A DNA stretch of 64,000 nt from Bog-756 sp049517675 (GCA_049517675.1 JBEKRV010000004.1:49846-113845); one strand, 5' to 3'. Positions 1 through 8,192 are shown, numbered from the stretch's first letter. Notes: a model not told the origin generated them from the sequence alone. Numbers and translations are program-made.

Positions 1-617
1 GCCGGACCGCCTACCGGGAGCTCCTCGGTGACCCCGCCTTCGCCGACCCGATGCGATGGGACCAGATCGACCCGGACGGGATCGACGGCCTCCTCCTGCC
101 CGGAGGCCACCGGGCGCGCGGCATGCGCCCGTACCTCGAGAGCACCGTGCTCCAACAGGTGGTCGTCGGGACGTTCCGGAACGAGCGGCCCGTGGCCGCC
201 ATCTGCCACGGGGTCCTCCTCGCCGCCAGGAGCATCGACCCGGACACCGGTCGGTCGGTGCTCTTCGGCAAGCTGACCACCGGGCTCACCTGGACCCTCG
301 AGCGACGTGCGTGGCAGGTGGGCCGCGTCACCCGGTTCTGGGACCGGGACTACTACCGCACCTACCGCGAGGAGCCCGGCGAACCCCCCGGCTACCGGTC
401 GGTGCAACAGGAGGTCACCCGCGCCCTCCGGCGACCCGACGACTTCCTCGACGTCGACCCGGCGTCCCCCGACGCGGCCGTGAAGTCGTCGGGCACCACC
501 CGGGACACCGCGTCCGACGACCGTCCGGCCTTCGTCGTCCGGGACGGGAACTACGTCTCGGCCCGATGGCCGGGAGACGCCCACACGTTCGCCAGGACCT
601 TCGCCACCCTGCTCTGA
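1..617 (+). CDS. DJ-1/PfpI-family protein (5' end outside window)
   Basis: The frame enters at base 3 with no start codon, so the N-terminus lies upstream. About 204 residues are visible. The segment GLLLPGGH followed by AAICHGVLLAA, with Cys at bases 204-206, is the nucleophile elbow of the type-1 glutamine amidotransferase/DJ-1/PfpI fold. The C-terminal part (DGNYVSARWPGDAHTFA) matches the usual end of this superfamily. Members include glyoxalase III, chaperone-like and amidase-type proteins, and the exact reaction cannot be told here. It is followed by a promoter region, so it probably ends its transcript. Confidence is high for the fold and low for function. Confidence 0.8.
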   Translation, partial: RTAYRELLGDPAFADPMRWDQIDPDGIDGLLLPGGHRARGMRPYLESTVLQQVVVGTFRNERPVAAICHGVLLAARSIDPDTGRSVLFGKLTTGLTWTLERRAWQVGRVTRFWDRDYYRTYREEPGEPPGYRSVQQEVTRALRRPDDFLDVDPASPDAAVKSSGTTRDTASDDRPAFVVRDGNYVSARWPGDAHTFARTFATLL

Positions 618-669
618 CCCGGTCGCGCACCGGGCCCGGTAGACGCTTTCGCCGGCTGCCCGCGGGGCC

Positions 670-688
670 TACACTAGAACTTGTTCTA
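670..688 (+). promoter_or_regulatory. Promoter -10 (TACACT) with KstR-like palindromic operator
   Basis: TACACT at 670-675 is a good actinobacterial -10. It overlaps by one base a perfect inverted repeat, TAGAAC-TT-GTTCTA, at 675-688. This fits the TnnAACnnGTTnnA pattern bound by KstR, the TetR-family repressor of sterol catabolism in mycobacteria. Its position at the transcription start would suit repression of the lumazine synthase gene that begins at 717. The palindrome is seen directly; the regulator is inferred and is not in this window. Confidence 0.6.
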
Positions 689-716
689 TTTTTCGCAGCG
701 GGTGACTGGAGGTCCC

Positions 717-1205
717 ATGGACACCGGGGGTCAGGAGATGGTGGAGCAGAGGTCGAGGATCGCCTTCGTGCAGGCCGAGTGGCACGGGGACATCGTGGAC
801 CGGTGCCGCGACTCGTTCCTGCGGGAGATCGCCGTCCTCGGCGTCGACGGCGGGCAGATCGACCTCTTCCGTGTGCCGGGGGCGTTCGAGATCCCGCTGC
901 ACGCCAAGCGCCTGGCGGCCAGCGGCCGCTACGCGGCGATCGTGGGGGCCGGATTCGTCGTCGACGGGGGCATCTACCGGCACGACTTCGTGGCCGACGC
1001 CGTGGTCAACGGGCTCATGCGCGTGCAGCTCGACACCGACGTGCCGGTCATCTCGGTGGTGCTCACCCCGCACCACTTCCACGAGCACGACGAGCACTCG
1101 GCGTTCTTCGCCGAGCACTTCGAGGTCAAGGGGGCCGAGGCCGCCCGGGCCTGCGCACGCACGGTGCGCAGCCTGGCGGGACTGCCGGTCCGGGTACCCG
1201 CCTAG
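717..1205 (+). CDS. ribH: 6,7-dimethyl-8-ribityllumazine synthase, RibH2-like
   Basis: Predicted to condense 5-amino-6-ribitylamino-uracil with dihydroxybutanone phosphate in riboflavin synthesis. The 162-residue protein has the family segments FVQAEWH near the start, VPGAFEIP in the middle and the loop GGIYRHDFVADAV. VVLTPHHFH supplies the catalytic His region. The wording of the last two segments resembles RibH2 (Brucella-type) rather than the common GTVIRGxTxHxD form. I chose ATG 717 because GGAGG lies at 708-712; a TTG at 681 is also in frame. No other rib genes are nearby, so this looks like a stand-alone, separately regulated copy behind a KstR-like operator. Confidence 0.83.
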   Translation: MDTGGQEMVEQRSRIAFVQAEWHGDIVDRCRDSFLREIAVLGVDGGQIDLFRVPGAFEIPLHAKRLAASGRYAAIVGAGFVVDGGIYRHDFVADAVVNGLMRVQLDTDVPVISVVLTPHHFHEHDEHSAFFAEHFEVKGAEAARACARTVRSLAGLPVRVPA

Positions 1206-1227
1206 CTGTCGACCGCGGGCCTGGCCG

Positions 1228-2226
1228 TCACCGGCGCGGGGCCACTCCCTCGACGGCCTCGCCCAGGTCGACCCCGAAGGGCAGGACGGCCAGAACCGGG
1301 ATGTCCACCCCGTTCGCCACGTACCGCTCGATGTGGTCGCGGCAGTGGGCGAACGAACCGTGGACGACCAGCTCGTCCACGACTTCGTCCGGGATGGCGG
1401 CCAGCGCGCCCTTTCGGTCACCCGCCTTCCACAGGTCCCACATCTGCCCGAGCACCTCGCCACGACCGAGCCAGCGGTGGAACTCGGCGTACACCCCGAC
1501 GTTGAGGTACGCGGTGATCATGCGCCGCCCCACCGCCCGGGCCATGTCGGCGTCCTCGGACGGGATCACGAAGATGCGGGCCGCGACCGGGATGTCGGCT
1601 CCGAGCTCGGGGGTGACCTTGGCCACGTCGTCGGCGGACAGCCAGTTCACGATGACGCCGTCGGCGGACCGCCCGGCCAGTCGCAGCATGCCCGGCCGGA
1701 GGGCGGCGAGGAAGATCGGCGGCGGGTGCTCGACCGGCCGGGCCAACCGGAACCCGTGCACCTCGAACGTGTCGTAGACCTCGTCCACCTTCTCGCCGGC
1801 GAGGGCGGCCCGCAGGAAGGCGATGGTGTCGCGCACCCGCTTGTAGGGCTCGTCGAAGGGCACGTCGTTCCACCTCGACACGATCACGTCCGAGGAGGTG
1901 CCCAGACCGAACGTGAAGTGGCCGGGCGCCGCCTCGGCCAGGGCCGCCACGCTCTGGGCCAGGAGCGCCGGTCCCCGGGTGTAGGCCGGGATGATCGCGA
2001 CCCCGAGCTGAAGCTCCGGGGTCCAGGCGGCGGCCAGGGCCAGCGGGGTGAACCCGTCCGTGCCGTCGGTCTCCGCCGACCACACGTCGGTGTAGCCGAG
2101 CCGGGCGAGGTCCTGGTACCAGCGCCGGTGCTCGGGTAGCGGTATCCCGTCGAAGGGAACGGTGATGCCGTACCTCCGGGCCGGCGGGGTCGCCGATGGG
2201 TCGGACGTGGCTGCGGCCTCGGTCAT
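1228..2226 (-). CDS. LLM-class F420-dependent oxidoreductase
   Basis: A 332-residue luciferase-like TIM barrel. It starts YGITVPFDG, then has LARLGYTDVWSAET, a typical first-helix motif. LQLGVAIIPAYTRGPALLAQ and FTFGLGTSSDVIVSRWN follow, as in actinobacterial F420-dependent enzymes. Members use reduced coenzyme F420 or flavin for hydride transfer; the substrate is unknown. The ATG start is supported by TAATAC exactly 7 nt upstream, implying a leaderless mRNA. The frame is open for another 1.2 kb upstream, but that part is antisense to the next genes and is not protein-like. It converges with the lumazine synthase gene, 22 bp away. Confidence 0.85.
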   Translation of the reverse strand: MTEAAATSDPSATPPARRYGITVPFDGIPLPEHRRWYQDLARLGYTDVWSAETDGTDGFTPLALAAAWTPELQLGVAIIPAYTRGPALLAQSVAALAEAAPGHFTFGLGTSSDVIVSRWNDVPFDEPYKRVRDTIAFLRAALAGEKVDEVYDTFEVHGFRLARPVEHPPPIFLAALRPGMLRLAGRSADGVIVNWLSADDVAKVTPELGADIPVAARIFVIPSEDADMARAVGRRMITAYLNVGVYAEFHRWLGRGEVLGQMWDLWKAGDRKGALAAIPDEVVDELVVHGSFAHCRDHIERYVANGVDIPVLAVLPFGVDLGEAVEGVAPRR

Positions 2227-2233
2227 GGTCCCC

Positions 2234-2239
2234 GTATTA
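2234..2239 (-). promoter_or_regulatory. Leaderless -10 of the LLM oxidoreductase gene
   Basis: On the minus strand TGTAATAC is an extended -10 (TAATAC at 2239-2234). It is followed by 7 nt and then the ATG at 2226, so transcription should begin at or next to the start codon. Confidence 0.55.
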
Positions 2240-2262
2240 CACCCTCCGGGCACACTGGTCCC

Positions 2263-2550
2263 ATGAGCCAGAACCTCGAGGCCCGGATCCGTGGGCACCA
2301 GCCCCCACTCCCCCTCGTCGACGCGGTGGCTCCCCTTGACGCGACCACCGCACCCGGCACCGGCACCGGCACCGGCACCGACAGCGACAGCGACGCCGAC
2401 GCCGGCACGGAGTGGCGGCTCGACGAGCACACCCGCATGGTCGGCCGCATGGGGATCGCGGCAGCACGGGCCCAACTGAGGAGGGCGCCGACATCGACCG
2501 GGGCCCGAGGGACCATCCCCGACCGGCGGACCCCGGGTCGCGCCGCCTGA
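2263..2550 (+). CDS. Small hypothetical protein with GT/DS/DA repeat tract
   Basis: A 95-residue product of unknown function. The N-terminal half is a low-complexity tract encoded by four GGCACC units (2356-2379), two GACAGC units and two GACGCC units. They give (GT)4(DS)2(DA)2. The C-terminal half, EWRLDEHTRMVGRMGIAAARAQL, looks like a short basic amphipathic helix and is the more gene-like part. The ATG is preceded by CACACT and 6 nt, a possible leaderless promoter that would diverge from the LLM gene over only 36 bp. No family was recognised, and it could be spurious. Confidence 0.5.
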   Translation: MSQNLEARIRGHQPPLPLVDAVAPLDATTAPGTGTGTGTDSDSDADAGTEWRLDEHTRMVGRMGIAAARAQLRRAPTSTGARGTIPDRRTPGRAA

Positions 2551-2562
2551 TCGACCGGCGAC

Positions 2563-2568
2563 TACGGT
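2563..2568 (+). promoter_or_regulatory. Leaderless -10 of the deacetylase gene
   Basis: TACGGT lies 6 nt before ATG 2575 and no Shine-Dalgarno sequence is visible. This matches the TAnnnT-N6-start pattern seen at other first genes in the window. Confidence 0.5.
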
Positions 2569-2574
2569 CAGGGC

Positions 2575-3417
2575 ATGGCGTCCGTGGTCGAACGGCTCGG
2601 GGCAGGTCCCGACGACCGTCTCCTCATCCTCAACTGTGCCGACCTCGGCTTCTGCCACGCGTCGGGCACCGGCGTCTACGACGCGCTCCGCTCCGGCCTC
2701 GCCACCTCCGCCTCGCTCCTCGTCCCGGCTCCGTGGGCCCGTGAGGCCGCAGCCCGATTCCGGGGCGACGACGTCGGTGTGCGCCTGACCCTCAACGCCG
2801 AGCACGAGCTCTACCGCTGGGGTCCGATCACCCAGGCACCGTCCCTGCTCGACGGTGACGGGGGGTTCCCCCGCACGGTCACCGACGTCTGGGACCACGC
2901 CGACCTGGACGAGGTCCGGCGCGAGTGCCGTGCCCAGGTGGAACGGGCAGTCCTGTGGGGGTTCGACATCAGCCACCTCGAGACCCACATGGACGCACTG
3001 GTCCTGCGACCGGAGTTCTTCGACGTCTACCTGGAGTTGGCCCTCGACTTCGGCCTCCCCCTCCGGCTGCCCGATACCGCCGTCGAACCGACCGTCGGCT
3101 TCCCCATCCGGCGACTGGCCGCCGAGGAGGGATCCCTGTTCGCCGACTACTCCTATACGGTGCCGAGGCGGGACGGCCGTGCCGCGCTCCTCGGGATCCT
3201 GGCCGCGCTCCAGCCCGGGGTCACCGAGATCACGCTGCACCCTGCGGTCGACGCACCCGAGCTGCGTGCCGCGTCGACCGACTGGCAGTCCCGGGTGGCC
3301 GACCACTCGCTCCTCGTCGGCGACCCCGAGGTCGCAGCCGCCGTGGCAGCGTCCGGCGCGACCCTCATCGGCTACCGGGCCCTGCGCGAGTCCATGCGGC
3401 GCCCGTCGGGGACGTGA
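2575..3417 (+). CDS. ChbG/HpnK (YdjC-like) family deacetylase
   Basis: A 280-residue protein with the layout of YdjC-type carbohydrate deacetylases. LILNCADLGFC near the start replaces the usual NADDFG, keeping one Asp of the metal site. VRLTLNAEHE, then HLETHMDALVLRPEFFDVY and ITLHPAVDAPEL, supply His residues typical of the metal ligands. Family members remove N-acetyl groups from oligosaccharides or lipid-linked sugars (ChbG, HpnK). The N-D-D to N-C-A-D change is unusual and may alter activity. Its stop overlaps the start of the next gene (GTGA), so the two are probably co-translated. Confidence 0.75.
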   Translation: MASVVERLGAGPDDRLLILNCADLGFCHASGTGVYDALRSGLATSASLLVPAPWAREAAARFRGDDVGVRLTLNAEHELYRWGPITQAPSLLDGDGGFPRTVTDVWDHADLDEVRRECRAQVERAVLWGFDISHLETHMDALVLRPEFFDVYLELALDFGLPLRLPDTAVEPTVGFPIRRLAAEEGSLFADYSYTVPRRDGRAALLGILAALQPGVTEITLHPAVDAPELRAASTDWQSRVADHSLLVGDPEVAAAVAASGATLIGYRALRESMRRPSGT

Positions 3418-4112
3418 GCCCCGAGTCCCGGCCCGGGCGCCCGGCAGGACCGGTTCCCCGGCCACTGACGATCACGGGCGTCCTGCTGCTCGACCCGCAC
3501 GGTCACGAGCCGACCGCCGTCGAGTCGATCACCTTCGACGACACCGGCATCGGCGTGGTCGGCAGCCGCGGCCAGGATCCCCGCATCCTCCCCTGGGAGG
3601 CGATGGTGAACCATGCCGTCGAGCCGTGGGCGGGCGGCGTGATCCCCGAATGGTGGGTGGATCCCCAGCTGCACCGGGCCGAGCTTCCCGTCGGTGAGGG
3701 AGTGGGGGCACTGCTCACCGACCCGGTGGCCACCAGCCGTCCGCTCCCGCGTGTCGAATCCGGCGCCATGATCAGCATCCAGACCCGGACCGGCACCTAC
3801 CGGTTCCTCCGTTCCGGAGGCGACCCGTCCGAGATCGCGGCGCGGATCGCCGATTGGGCCATCCGCCACCAGGGCCCGGCGGGAGCGTCGTCGGTGACCA
3901 CGGTGGCCTCCCGCCGGCACCGCCGCGGTGGTGCGCCCGGCGGCCCTACGTGGGACCGGGTCCGGCCCTGGCTGGTCGTGGTGCTGGTCGTGCTCATCGC
4001 CGCCGCGGTCACCCTGATCCTGCTGCAGAGCGCCGGCGTGATCCACCTGCCGTTCCTCGGGAGCGGCGCGGCGGCCACCTCCCCGGACGCGCTCCTCAGT
4101 CGAGGCCGCTGA
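3414..4112 (+). CDS. Hypothetical protein with one C-terminal membrane helix
   Basis: A 232-residue product starting at GTG 3414, which overlaps the preceding stop by four bases. Residues 15-155 form a soluble region (TITGVLLLDPHG, then GVVGSRGQDPRILPWEAM) with the feel of a small beta-rich PH-like domain, but I cannot assign a family. A basic stretch (SRRHRRGG) precedes one strong helix, WLVVVLVVLIAAAVTLILL, and a short tail. It is probably a membrane-anchored cytoplasmic protein. The last 17 bases overlap the end of the convergent SCP2-like gene. Confidence 0.65.
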   Translation: MSPESRPGRPAGPVPRPLTITGVLLLDPHGHEPTAVESITFDDTGIGVVGSRGQDPRILPWEAMVNHAVEPWAGGVIPEWWVDPQLHRAELPVGEGVGALLTDPVATSRPLPRVESGAMISIQTRTGTYRFLRSGGDPSEIAARIADWAIRHQGPAGASSVTTVASRRHRRGGAPGGPTWDRVRPWLVVVLVVLIAAAVTLILLQSAGVIHLPFLGSGAAATSPDALLSRGR

Positions 4113-4485
4113 GCCCGGCGACCCGGGCCCGCCGGTCCCTCGCACCCTCGGTCGCCGAAAGCGACAGGAGGTCGATCACCGGCCCCATCGAACCGTTCAC
4201 CTTCATGCGTCCCTGCATGAAGGCCACGCTGGGATCGAGACGGCCGGCGAGGATGTCGCGTGCGTCGGCCTCGGACACGGTGAGCGTGACGTCGGCCCCG
4301 TCGGCCGGCCCGGGCCCCGCGTCGACCAGACGGCCGTCGGTGAACTCGACCCGGCAGATCGCGTCCCCGTCGGACCCGCCGGTCACCTCGACCTGCACCG
4401 TTGCCGACAGTGTCGGGGGCCCTGCGACGTCGGCCAGCTCGGGCCGGACCGCGGCGAACCACTCCTCGGTGAACAGGGCCGTCAC
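4096..4485 (-). CDS. SCP2 sterol-binding-domain protein
   Basis: A 129-residue protein that is essentially one SCP2-like domain. It has a hydrophobic beta-sheet region (ATVQVEVTGG, CRVEFTDGRL) and the typical ending DARDILAGRLDPSVAFMQGRMKVNGSMGPV. The segment AFMQGRMKVxG is a hallmark of the family. Such proteins bind lipids, sterols or acyl-CoA in a hydrophobic tunnel. GTG 4485 overlaps the stop of mca by four bases, so it is the second gene of an mca transcript. The link to mycothiol chemistry is positional only. Confidence 0.82.
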   Translation of the reverse strand: MTALFTEEWFAAVRPELADVAGPPTLSATVQVEVTGGSDGDAICRVEFTDGRLVDAGPGPADGADVTLTVSEADARDILAGRLDPSVAFMQGRMKVNGSMGPVIDLLSLSATEGARDRRARVAGLSGLD

Positions 4486-5384
4486 TGCGCCGGCCCCTCG
4501 TCGATCCCGGCGAAGAGGTCCGTCTCCACCTCGCCGTCCCAGGCGAACGGGGACACCGTCCCGTCGGGTCCGGCCACCAGGGCCAGCCGGTAGTCGTCGT
4601 GGGGCTGGATGGACCCCATCACCTCGGGGGGGAGCCCGAACCAGAACTTCGACTGGGGATCGACCTGGGTGGCGTGCGCGAGGAGGGCCAGCCGCCGGAC
4701 GTCGGTGTGGCCGGTGACGTCGATCACGGTGGTCGGCTCCTCGTCGGGCATCCGGTCCCACCGTTTGCGCCACTCCTCGTCGAAGGGCGACTCCAGGCCC
4801 AGCTCCTCGAACTTCGCATGGATCGCCCGGAAGCGGGCCGCCGAATGGATGGTGTAGTACAGCTTCGACGGCTGGAAGGCGGGCCCCTCCTCCACGAACC
4901 GGGCCGGGTCGCCGGACGACTGGAAGGCGGCCAGGCCGATGTCGTGCACCCGCAGGTGGTCCGGATGCGGGTAACCCGACTGGTCGTCGCCGTAGACGAT
5001 CATCACCTGGGGCCGGGTGCGGCGGACCACCGCCACGAGACGTGCGACGGCCTCGTCGAGCGGCGCGGCAGCGAAGCAGTCCGGGTTGGCGTTGGCCTCG
5101 GAGCCGGCCATCCCCGAGTCCCGGTAGCCGAGCATGACGACCTCGTCGTAGCCGATGATCTCGGTCGCCCGGGCCAGCTCCTCCCGTCGGATCGCGGCGA
5201 GGTCGGCCCGGACCTCGGGGGTGTCCAGGGCCGGGTTGAGGATCTCTCCCTCCTCACCTCCCGTACAGCACACCAGCACGGTGCGTACGCCTTCGGCCTG
5301 GTAGCGGGCGATGGTCCCGGGGCCCTTCGAGGCTTCGTCGTCGGGGTGGGCGTGGACCGTCAGGATGCAGCGGGCGGGGGACAC
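4482..5384 (-). CDS. mca: Mycothiol S-conjugate amidase
   Basis: Cleaves mycothiol S-conjugates to a mercapturic acid and GlcN-Ins, the actinobacterial route for clearing electrophiles. Zinc-binding motifs of the PIG-L/MshB superfamily are plain: TVHAHPDDEASKG at the N-terminus and GYPHPDHLRVHDIG in the middle. GGEEGEILNPALDTPEVR and the long C-terminal region (LALLAHATQVDPQSKFWFGLP) separate Mca from MshB. The length of about 300 residues is normal. I chose GTG 5384 over GTG 5393 because TAGCGT lies exactly 7 nt before it and the short N-terminus fits known Mca proteins. It diverges from pspA. Confidence 0.88.
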   Translation of the reverse strand: MSPARCILTVHAHPDDEASKGPGTIARYQAEGVRTVLVCCTGGEEGEILNPALDTPEVRADLAAIRREELARATEIIGYDEVVMLGYRDSGMAGSEANANPDCFAAAPLDEAVARLVAVVRRTRPQVMIVYGDDQSGYPHPDHLRVHDIGLAAFQSSGDPARFVEEGPAFQPSKLYYTIHSAARFRAIHAKFEELGLESPFDEEWRKRWDRMPDEEPTTVIDVTGHTDVRRLALLAHATQVDPQSKFWFGLPPEVMGSIQPHDDYRLALVAGPDGTVSPFAWDGEVETDLFAGIDEGPAQ

Positions 5385-5391
5385 GCCGATC

Positions 5392-5397
5392 ACGCTA
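5392..5397 (-). promoter_or_regulatory. Leaderless -10 of mca
   Basis: TAGCGT on the minus strand is followed by 7 nt and then GTG 5384. It runs back to back with the pspA promoter about 20 bp away. Confidence 0.5.
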
Positions 5398-5413
5398 TCG
5401 GCACGGCGGCGCG

Positions 5414-5419
5414 TACACT
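5414..5419 (+). promoter_or_regulatory. pspA promoter -10 (TACACT)
   Basis: TACACT is identical to the -10 in front of ribH. A start near 5425 would give a short leader that includes the purine-rich GAGGAAGGA before ATG 5451. Confidence 0.5.
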
Positions 5420-5450
5420 GCACCCAGAGCGTGAGGAAGGATCGCCACCA

Positions 5451-6218
5451 ATGGGTGTCATGAAGCGGATGTCGGGAATTCTCCAGGCGAAGACCAACAA
5501 ACTGCTGGACAAGGCGGAGGACCCACGGGAGTCCCTCGACCTCTCCTACCAGAAGTTGCTGGAGAACCTCCAGAAGGTACGGCGCAGCGTCGCCGACGTG
5601 ACCACGGCGAAGAAGCGCATCGAACTCCAGGCGACCCAGCTCCAGAACCAGGCCGACAAGCTCCAGCAGCAGGCCAAGGACGCCCTGTCGCAGAACCGCG
5701 AGGACCTGGCCCGCGAGGCGCTCGCCCGCCGCGCCACCATCGCCCCGCAGCTGGCCGAGCTCCAGACCCAGCACCAGCAGGTGGCCGACCAGGAGGCGAA
5801 GCTGATCGCCACCGCCCAGAACCTGCAGACCCAGGTGGACGCCTTCCGCACCAAGAAGGAGACGATGAAGGCCACCTACACGGCGGCCGAGGCCCAGACG
5901 AAGATCGGCGAGGCCGTCTCCGGCATCTCCGAGTCGATGGGTGACGCCGGGATGTCCGTGCAGCGGGCCCAGGACAAGATCGACAGCATGCAGGCGCGGG
6001 CGGGCGCCATGGACGAGCTCCTCTCGTCGGGTGCGCTCACCGACCTGGCGAACCCGGTCGACGACATCCAGGCCCAGCTCGATCAGGTGTCCGCCAGCAG
6101 CTCGGTCGACGCGGACCTGGCGGCACTCAAGGCGGAGCTGGGCACGGGGACCCCGGCCCAGCTCGGACCGGCCGAGGCCGCTCCGGCGGCGGCCGACGGC
6201 GAGGGGACCCCCTCATGA
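5451..6218 (+). CDS. pspA: PspA/IM30 envelope-stress protein
   Basis: A 255-residue, almost entirely helical PspA/IM30 protein. The N-terminal amphipathic helix (GVMKRMSGILQAKTNKLL) is the membrane-binding segment. EDPRESLDLSYQKLLENL is the family signature, followed by about 120 residues of Gln/Glu/Lys-rich coiled coil. The end is an Ala/Pro-rich tail (TPAQLGPAEAAPAA) after the last predicted helix. PspA oligomerises on damaged membrane and belongs to the ESCRT-III-like superfamily. The next gene overlaps by ATGA. Its own promoter and the order pspA, pspAA, htpX, pspAB show a dedicated membrane-stress operon. Confidence 0.92.
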   Translation: MGVMKRMSGILQAKTNKLLDKAEDPRESLDLSYQKLLENLQKVRRSVADVTTAKKRIELQATQLQNQADKLQQQAKDALSQNREDLAREALARRATIAPQLAELQTQHQQVADQEAKLIATAQNLQTQVDAFRTKKETMKATYTAAEAQTKIGEAVSGISESMGDAGMSVQRAQDKIDSMQARAGAMDELLSSGALTDLANPVDDIQAQLDQVSASSSVDADLAALKAELGTGTPAQLGPAEAAPAAADGEGTPS

Positions 6219-6493
6219 TCGTTCGCATCCTGGGCGAGGGCCAGTACGACATCGCCGAGTCCGACCGCTCCACCCTCGACGGACTGGACGTCGCCCTCAA
6301 CGAGGCCGTCGAAGGCGACGACGACGCGGCCTTCCTCACGGCACTCGCCGCGCTCATCGGTGAGGTCCGCCGGATCGGGACCCCGCTGGCCGCCGACCAG
6401 TTCACCAGCTCGGACCTGGTGGTCCCCTTCTCCGACGCCACCCTGGCCGAGACGAAGGCCCTGCTGGCCGAGCCCGGTGGCGACGACCACTGA
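6215..6493 (+). CDS. pspAA: PspA-associated protein PspAA
   Basis: A 92-residue protein starting MIVRILGEGQYDI, the characteristic opening of the small PspA partner found in actinobacteria and archaea. The second half carries FTSSDLVVPFSDATLAE, also typical of the family. It overlaps pspA by four bases, so the two are made together. Its biochemical role is unknown; it is assumed to work with PspA at the membrane. Confidence 0.85.
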   Translation: MIVRILGEGQYDIAESDRSTLDGLDVALNEAVEGDDDAAFLTALAALIGEVRRIGTPLAADQFTSSDLVVPFSDATLAETKALLAEPGGDDH

Positions 6494-6523
6494 CCCTCCG
6501 TCGATGAACCTCACCCCATCACC

Positions 6524-7477
6524 ATGAGCACCGCCCGCAACATCCCGAACGACCGGGGTCTCACCCTGCGCATGTTCGTCACCGGCCTCCTGATCGTCGT
6601 GATGTACGGCCTGGTCATCGGCCTGCTGATCGCTGTCGGCATCTCCTACGCCGTCGTCCTGGTCCTCGCCGCGGCGATCCTCTTCGTCCAGTACTGGTTC
6701 TCCGACAAGATCGCCCTGTTCGGCATGGGCGGCCACATCGTCACCCCCGAACAGGAACCCCAGCTGCACGGGGCCATCGACCGTCTGTGCGCCATGGCCG
6801 ACATGAAGAAGCCCAGGGTGGCGATCGCCAACACCGACGTGCCCAACGCGTTCGCCACCGGGCGGAGCCCGAACAGCGCCGTCGTGTGCGCCACCACCGG
6901 CCTGATGCGCCGGCTGGACGAGCCCGAGCTCGAGGCGGTCCTCGCCCACGAGCTCTCGCACGTCGCCCACCGGGACGTCGCCGTGATGACCATCGCCAGC
7001 TTCCTCGGCGTGGTCGCCGGCATGGTCACCCGGATCATGCTCTGGACGGGGATGATGGGTGGATTCGGCCGCGGCATGGGCGGCGGCGGCCGGGGCGGGG
7101 GCGGCAACCAGGGCGCCGACCAGATCGTGCTGGTGGAGATGGCCGTCCTGGTGGTGTCGGTGGTCGTGTACGCCATCAGCTTCCTGTTGACCATGGCCCT
7201 GTCCCGCTACCGTGAGCTGGCCGCCGACCGGTCCGGGGCCATCCTGACCGGCCAGCCGTCGGTCCTGGCCTCCGCACTGGTGAAGGTGACCGGCGAGATC
7301 GCCAGGATCCCGTCCAGGGACCTGCGCTCGACCGAGAGTTTCAACGCCTTCTACTTCACGCCGGCCATCGCCAAGAGCGGTGTGAGCATCTCGACCCTCT
7401 TCTCGACCCATCCGTCCCTCGACAAGCGCCTGGCCCAGCTCGCCGCCCTCGAGGCCGAGATGGGCCGTCCCTCGTGA
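6524..7477 (+). CDS. htpX: HtpX-type membrane zinc metalloprotease (M48)
   Basis: A 317-residue M48B protease. Two N-terminal membrane helices (about 14-55) are followed by the active site VLAHELSHVAHRD, giving the HExxH zinc motif near residue 145. Two more helices flank a glycine-rich loop (FGRGMGGGGRGGGG), and YRELAADRSGA supplies the third zinc ligand (Glu). HtpX degrades misfolded membrane proteins with its active site facing the cytoplasm. It sits inside the pspA operon, 30 bp after pspAA, consistent with envelope quality control. Confidence 0.9.
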   Translation: MSTARNIPNDRGLTLRMFVTGLLIVVMYGLVIGLLIAVGISYAVVLVLAAAILFVQYWFSDKIALFGMGGHIVTPEQEPQLHGAIDRLCAMADMKKPRVAIANTDVPNAFATGRSPNSAVVCATTGLMRRLDEPELEAVLAHELSHVAHRDVAVMTIASFLGVVAGMVTRIMLWTGMMGGFGRGMGGGGRGGGGNQGADQIVLVEMAVLVVSVVVYAISFLLTMALSRYRELAADRSGAILTGQPSVLASALVKVTGEIARIPSRDLRSTESFNAFYFTPAIAKSGVSISTLFSTHPSLDKRLAQLAALEAEMGRPS

Positions 7478-7535
7478 GCCGGCCCCTCCCGGAGCACCGG
7501 GCCCCCCACCCTCGGGCAGGGACGGGCGCGTCCTG

Positions 7536-8171
7536 ATGGGCCTGTTCGACACCATCCTCGGCCGGACCAAGCCGGTGCAGTCCAACCTCGACGCACTGTT
7601 CGCTCTTCCCGGCGCCTCCATCACCCTGCAGAGCGCGGCCGGCATGACCTGCTCGGGGCATGCCGGGGTGTGCTTCAAGCCACCGACCGGCCAGGGCTTC
7701 GCGGAGATGGAGGCCGAGGTGGTCAAGTTGCTGGACATGGACGGCGGGTCGGGCCTCACCAAGTCCGAGGACAGCTTCGGCTACCAGTGGCTGGTCGTGG
7801 AGGACGCCGACATCGAGTCCCTCGTCACCAGGATCCACCTGGTGAACTCGTCCTTGAGCGATGCGGGGTGGGGTCCGCAGCTGCTCTGCTCGGTGTTCGG
7901 CCTGGCCAAGCTGGCGACGGACACCACGGCGGACACCGGCAGTGACGAGGCGCGGGAGGGGGCCACCGTGGGCCCCGGCACCGTCGTGCCCTCGACGGCC
8001 TACCTGGTGTACCTCTTCAAGCGGGGCACCTTCTACCCATTCGTCCCGACGGGCCACGAGCAGCGATCGACCGAGGAGGAGCTCCGGCTCCGCAGCCTGG
8101 TGAGCGACGACCTGAAGGTCGAGACCGACCTCGACCGGTGGTTCCCGCTGTGGGACCTGCCGGTCCGCTGA
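7536..8171 (+). CDS. pspAB: PspA-associated protein PspAB
   Basis: A 211-residue soluble protein opening MGLFDTILGRTKPVQSNLD, which is diagnostic for PspAB, a protein known only by its linkage to pspA/htpX in actinobacteria and archaea. FGYQWLVVEDADIESLV and the C-terminal EEELRLRSLVSDDL segment also fit. It has no transmembrane helix and no assigned activity. It is the fourth gene of the Psp operon, 58 bp after htpX. The frame continues past its stop into the ACT-like remnant described next. Confidence 0.85.
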   Translation: MGLFDTILGRTKPVQSNLDALFALPGASITLQSAAGMTCSGHAGVCFKPPTGQGFAEMEAEVVKLLDMDGGSGLTKSEDSFGYQWLVVEDADIESLVTRIHLVNSSLSDAGWGPQLLCSVFGLAKLATDTTADTGSDEAREGATVGPGTVVPSTAYLVYLFKRGTFYPFVPTGHEQRSTEEELRLRSLVSDDLKVETDLDRWFPLWDLPVR

Positions 8172-8192
8172 ACGACGGGGCCGCGGGTTGAG

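Noticed and set aside
56..1777. 573-residue plus-strand frame
   Set aside because: Arg/Pro/Gly-rich shadow of the PfpI, ribH and LLM genes in another frame.
2227..3465. Long open stretch upstream of the LLM gene on the minus strand (same frame)
   Set aside because: It is antisense to the deacetylase, the sequence is Gly/Arg/Pro-rich and not protein-like, and the leaderless start at 2226 is well supported.
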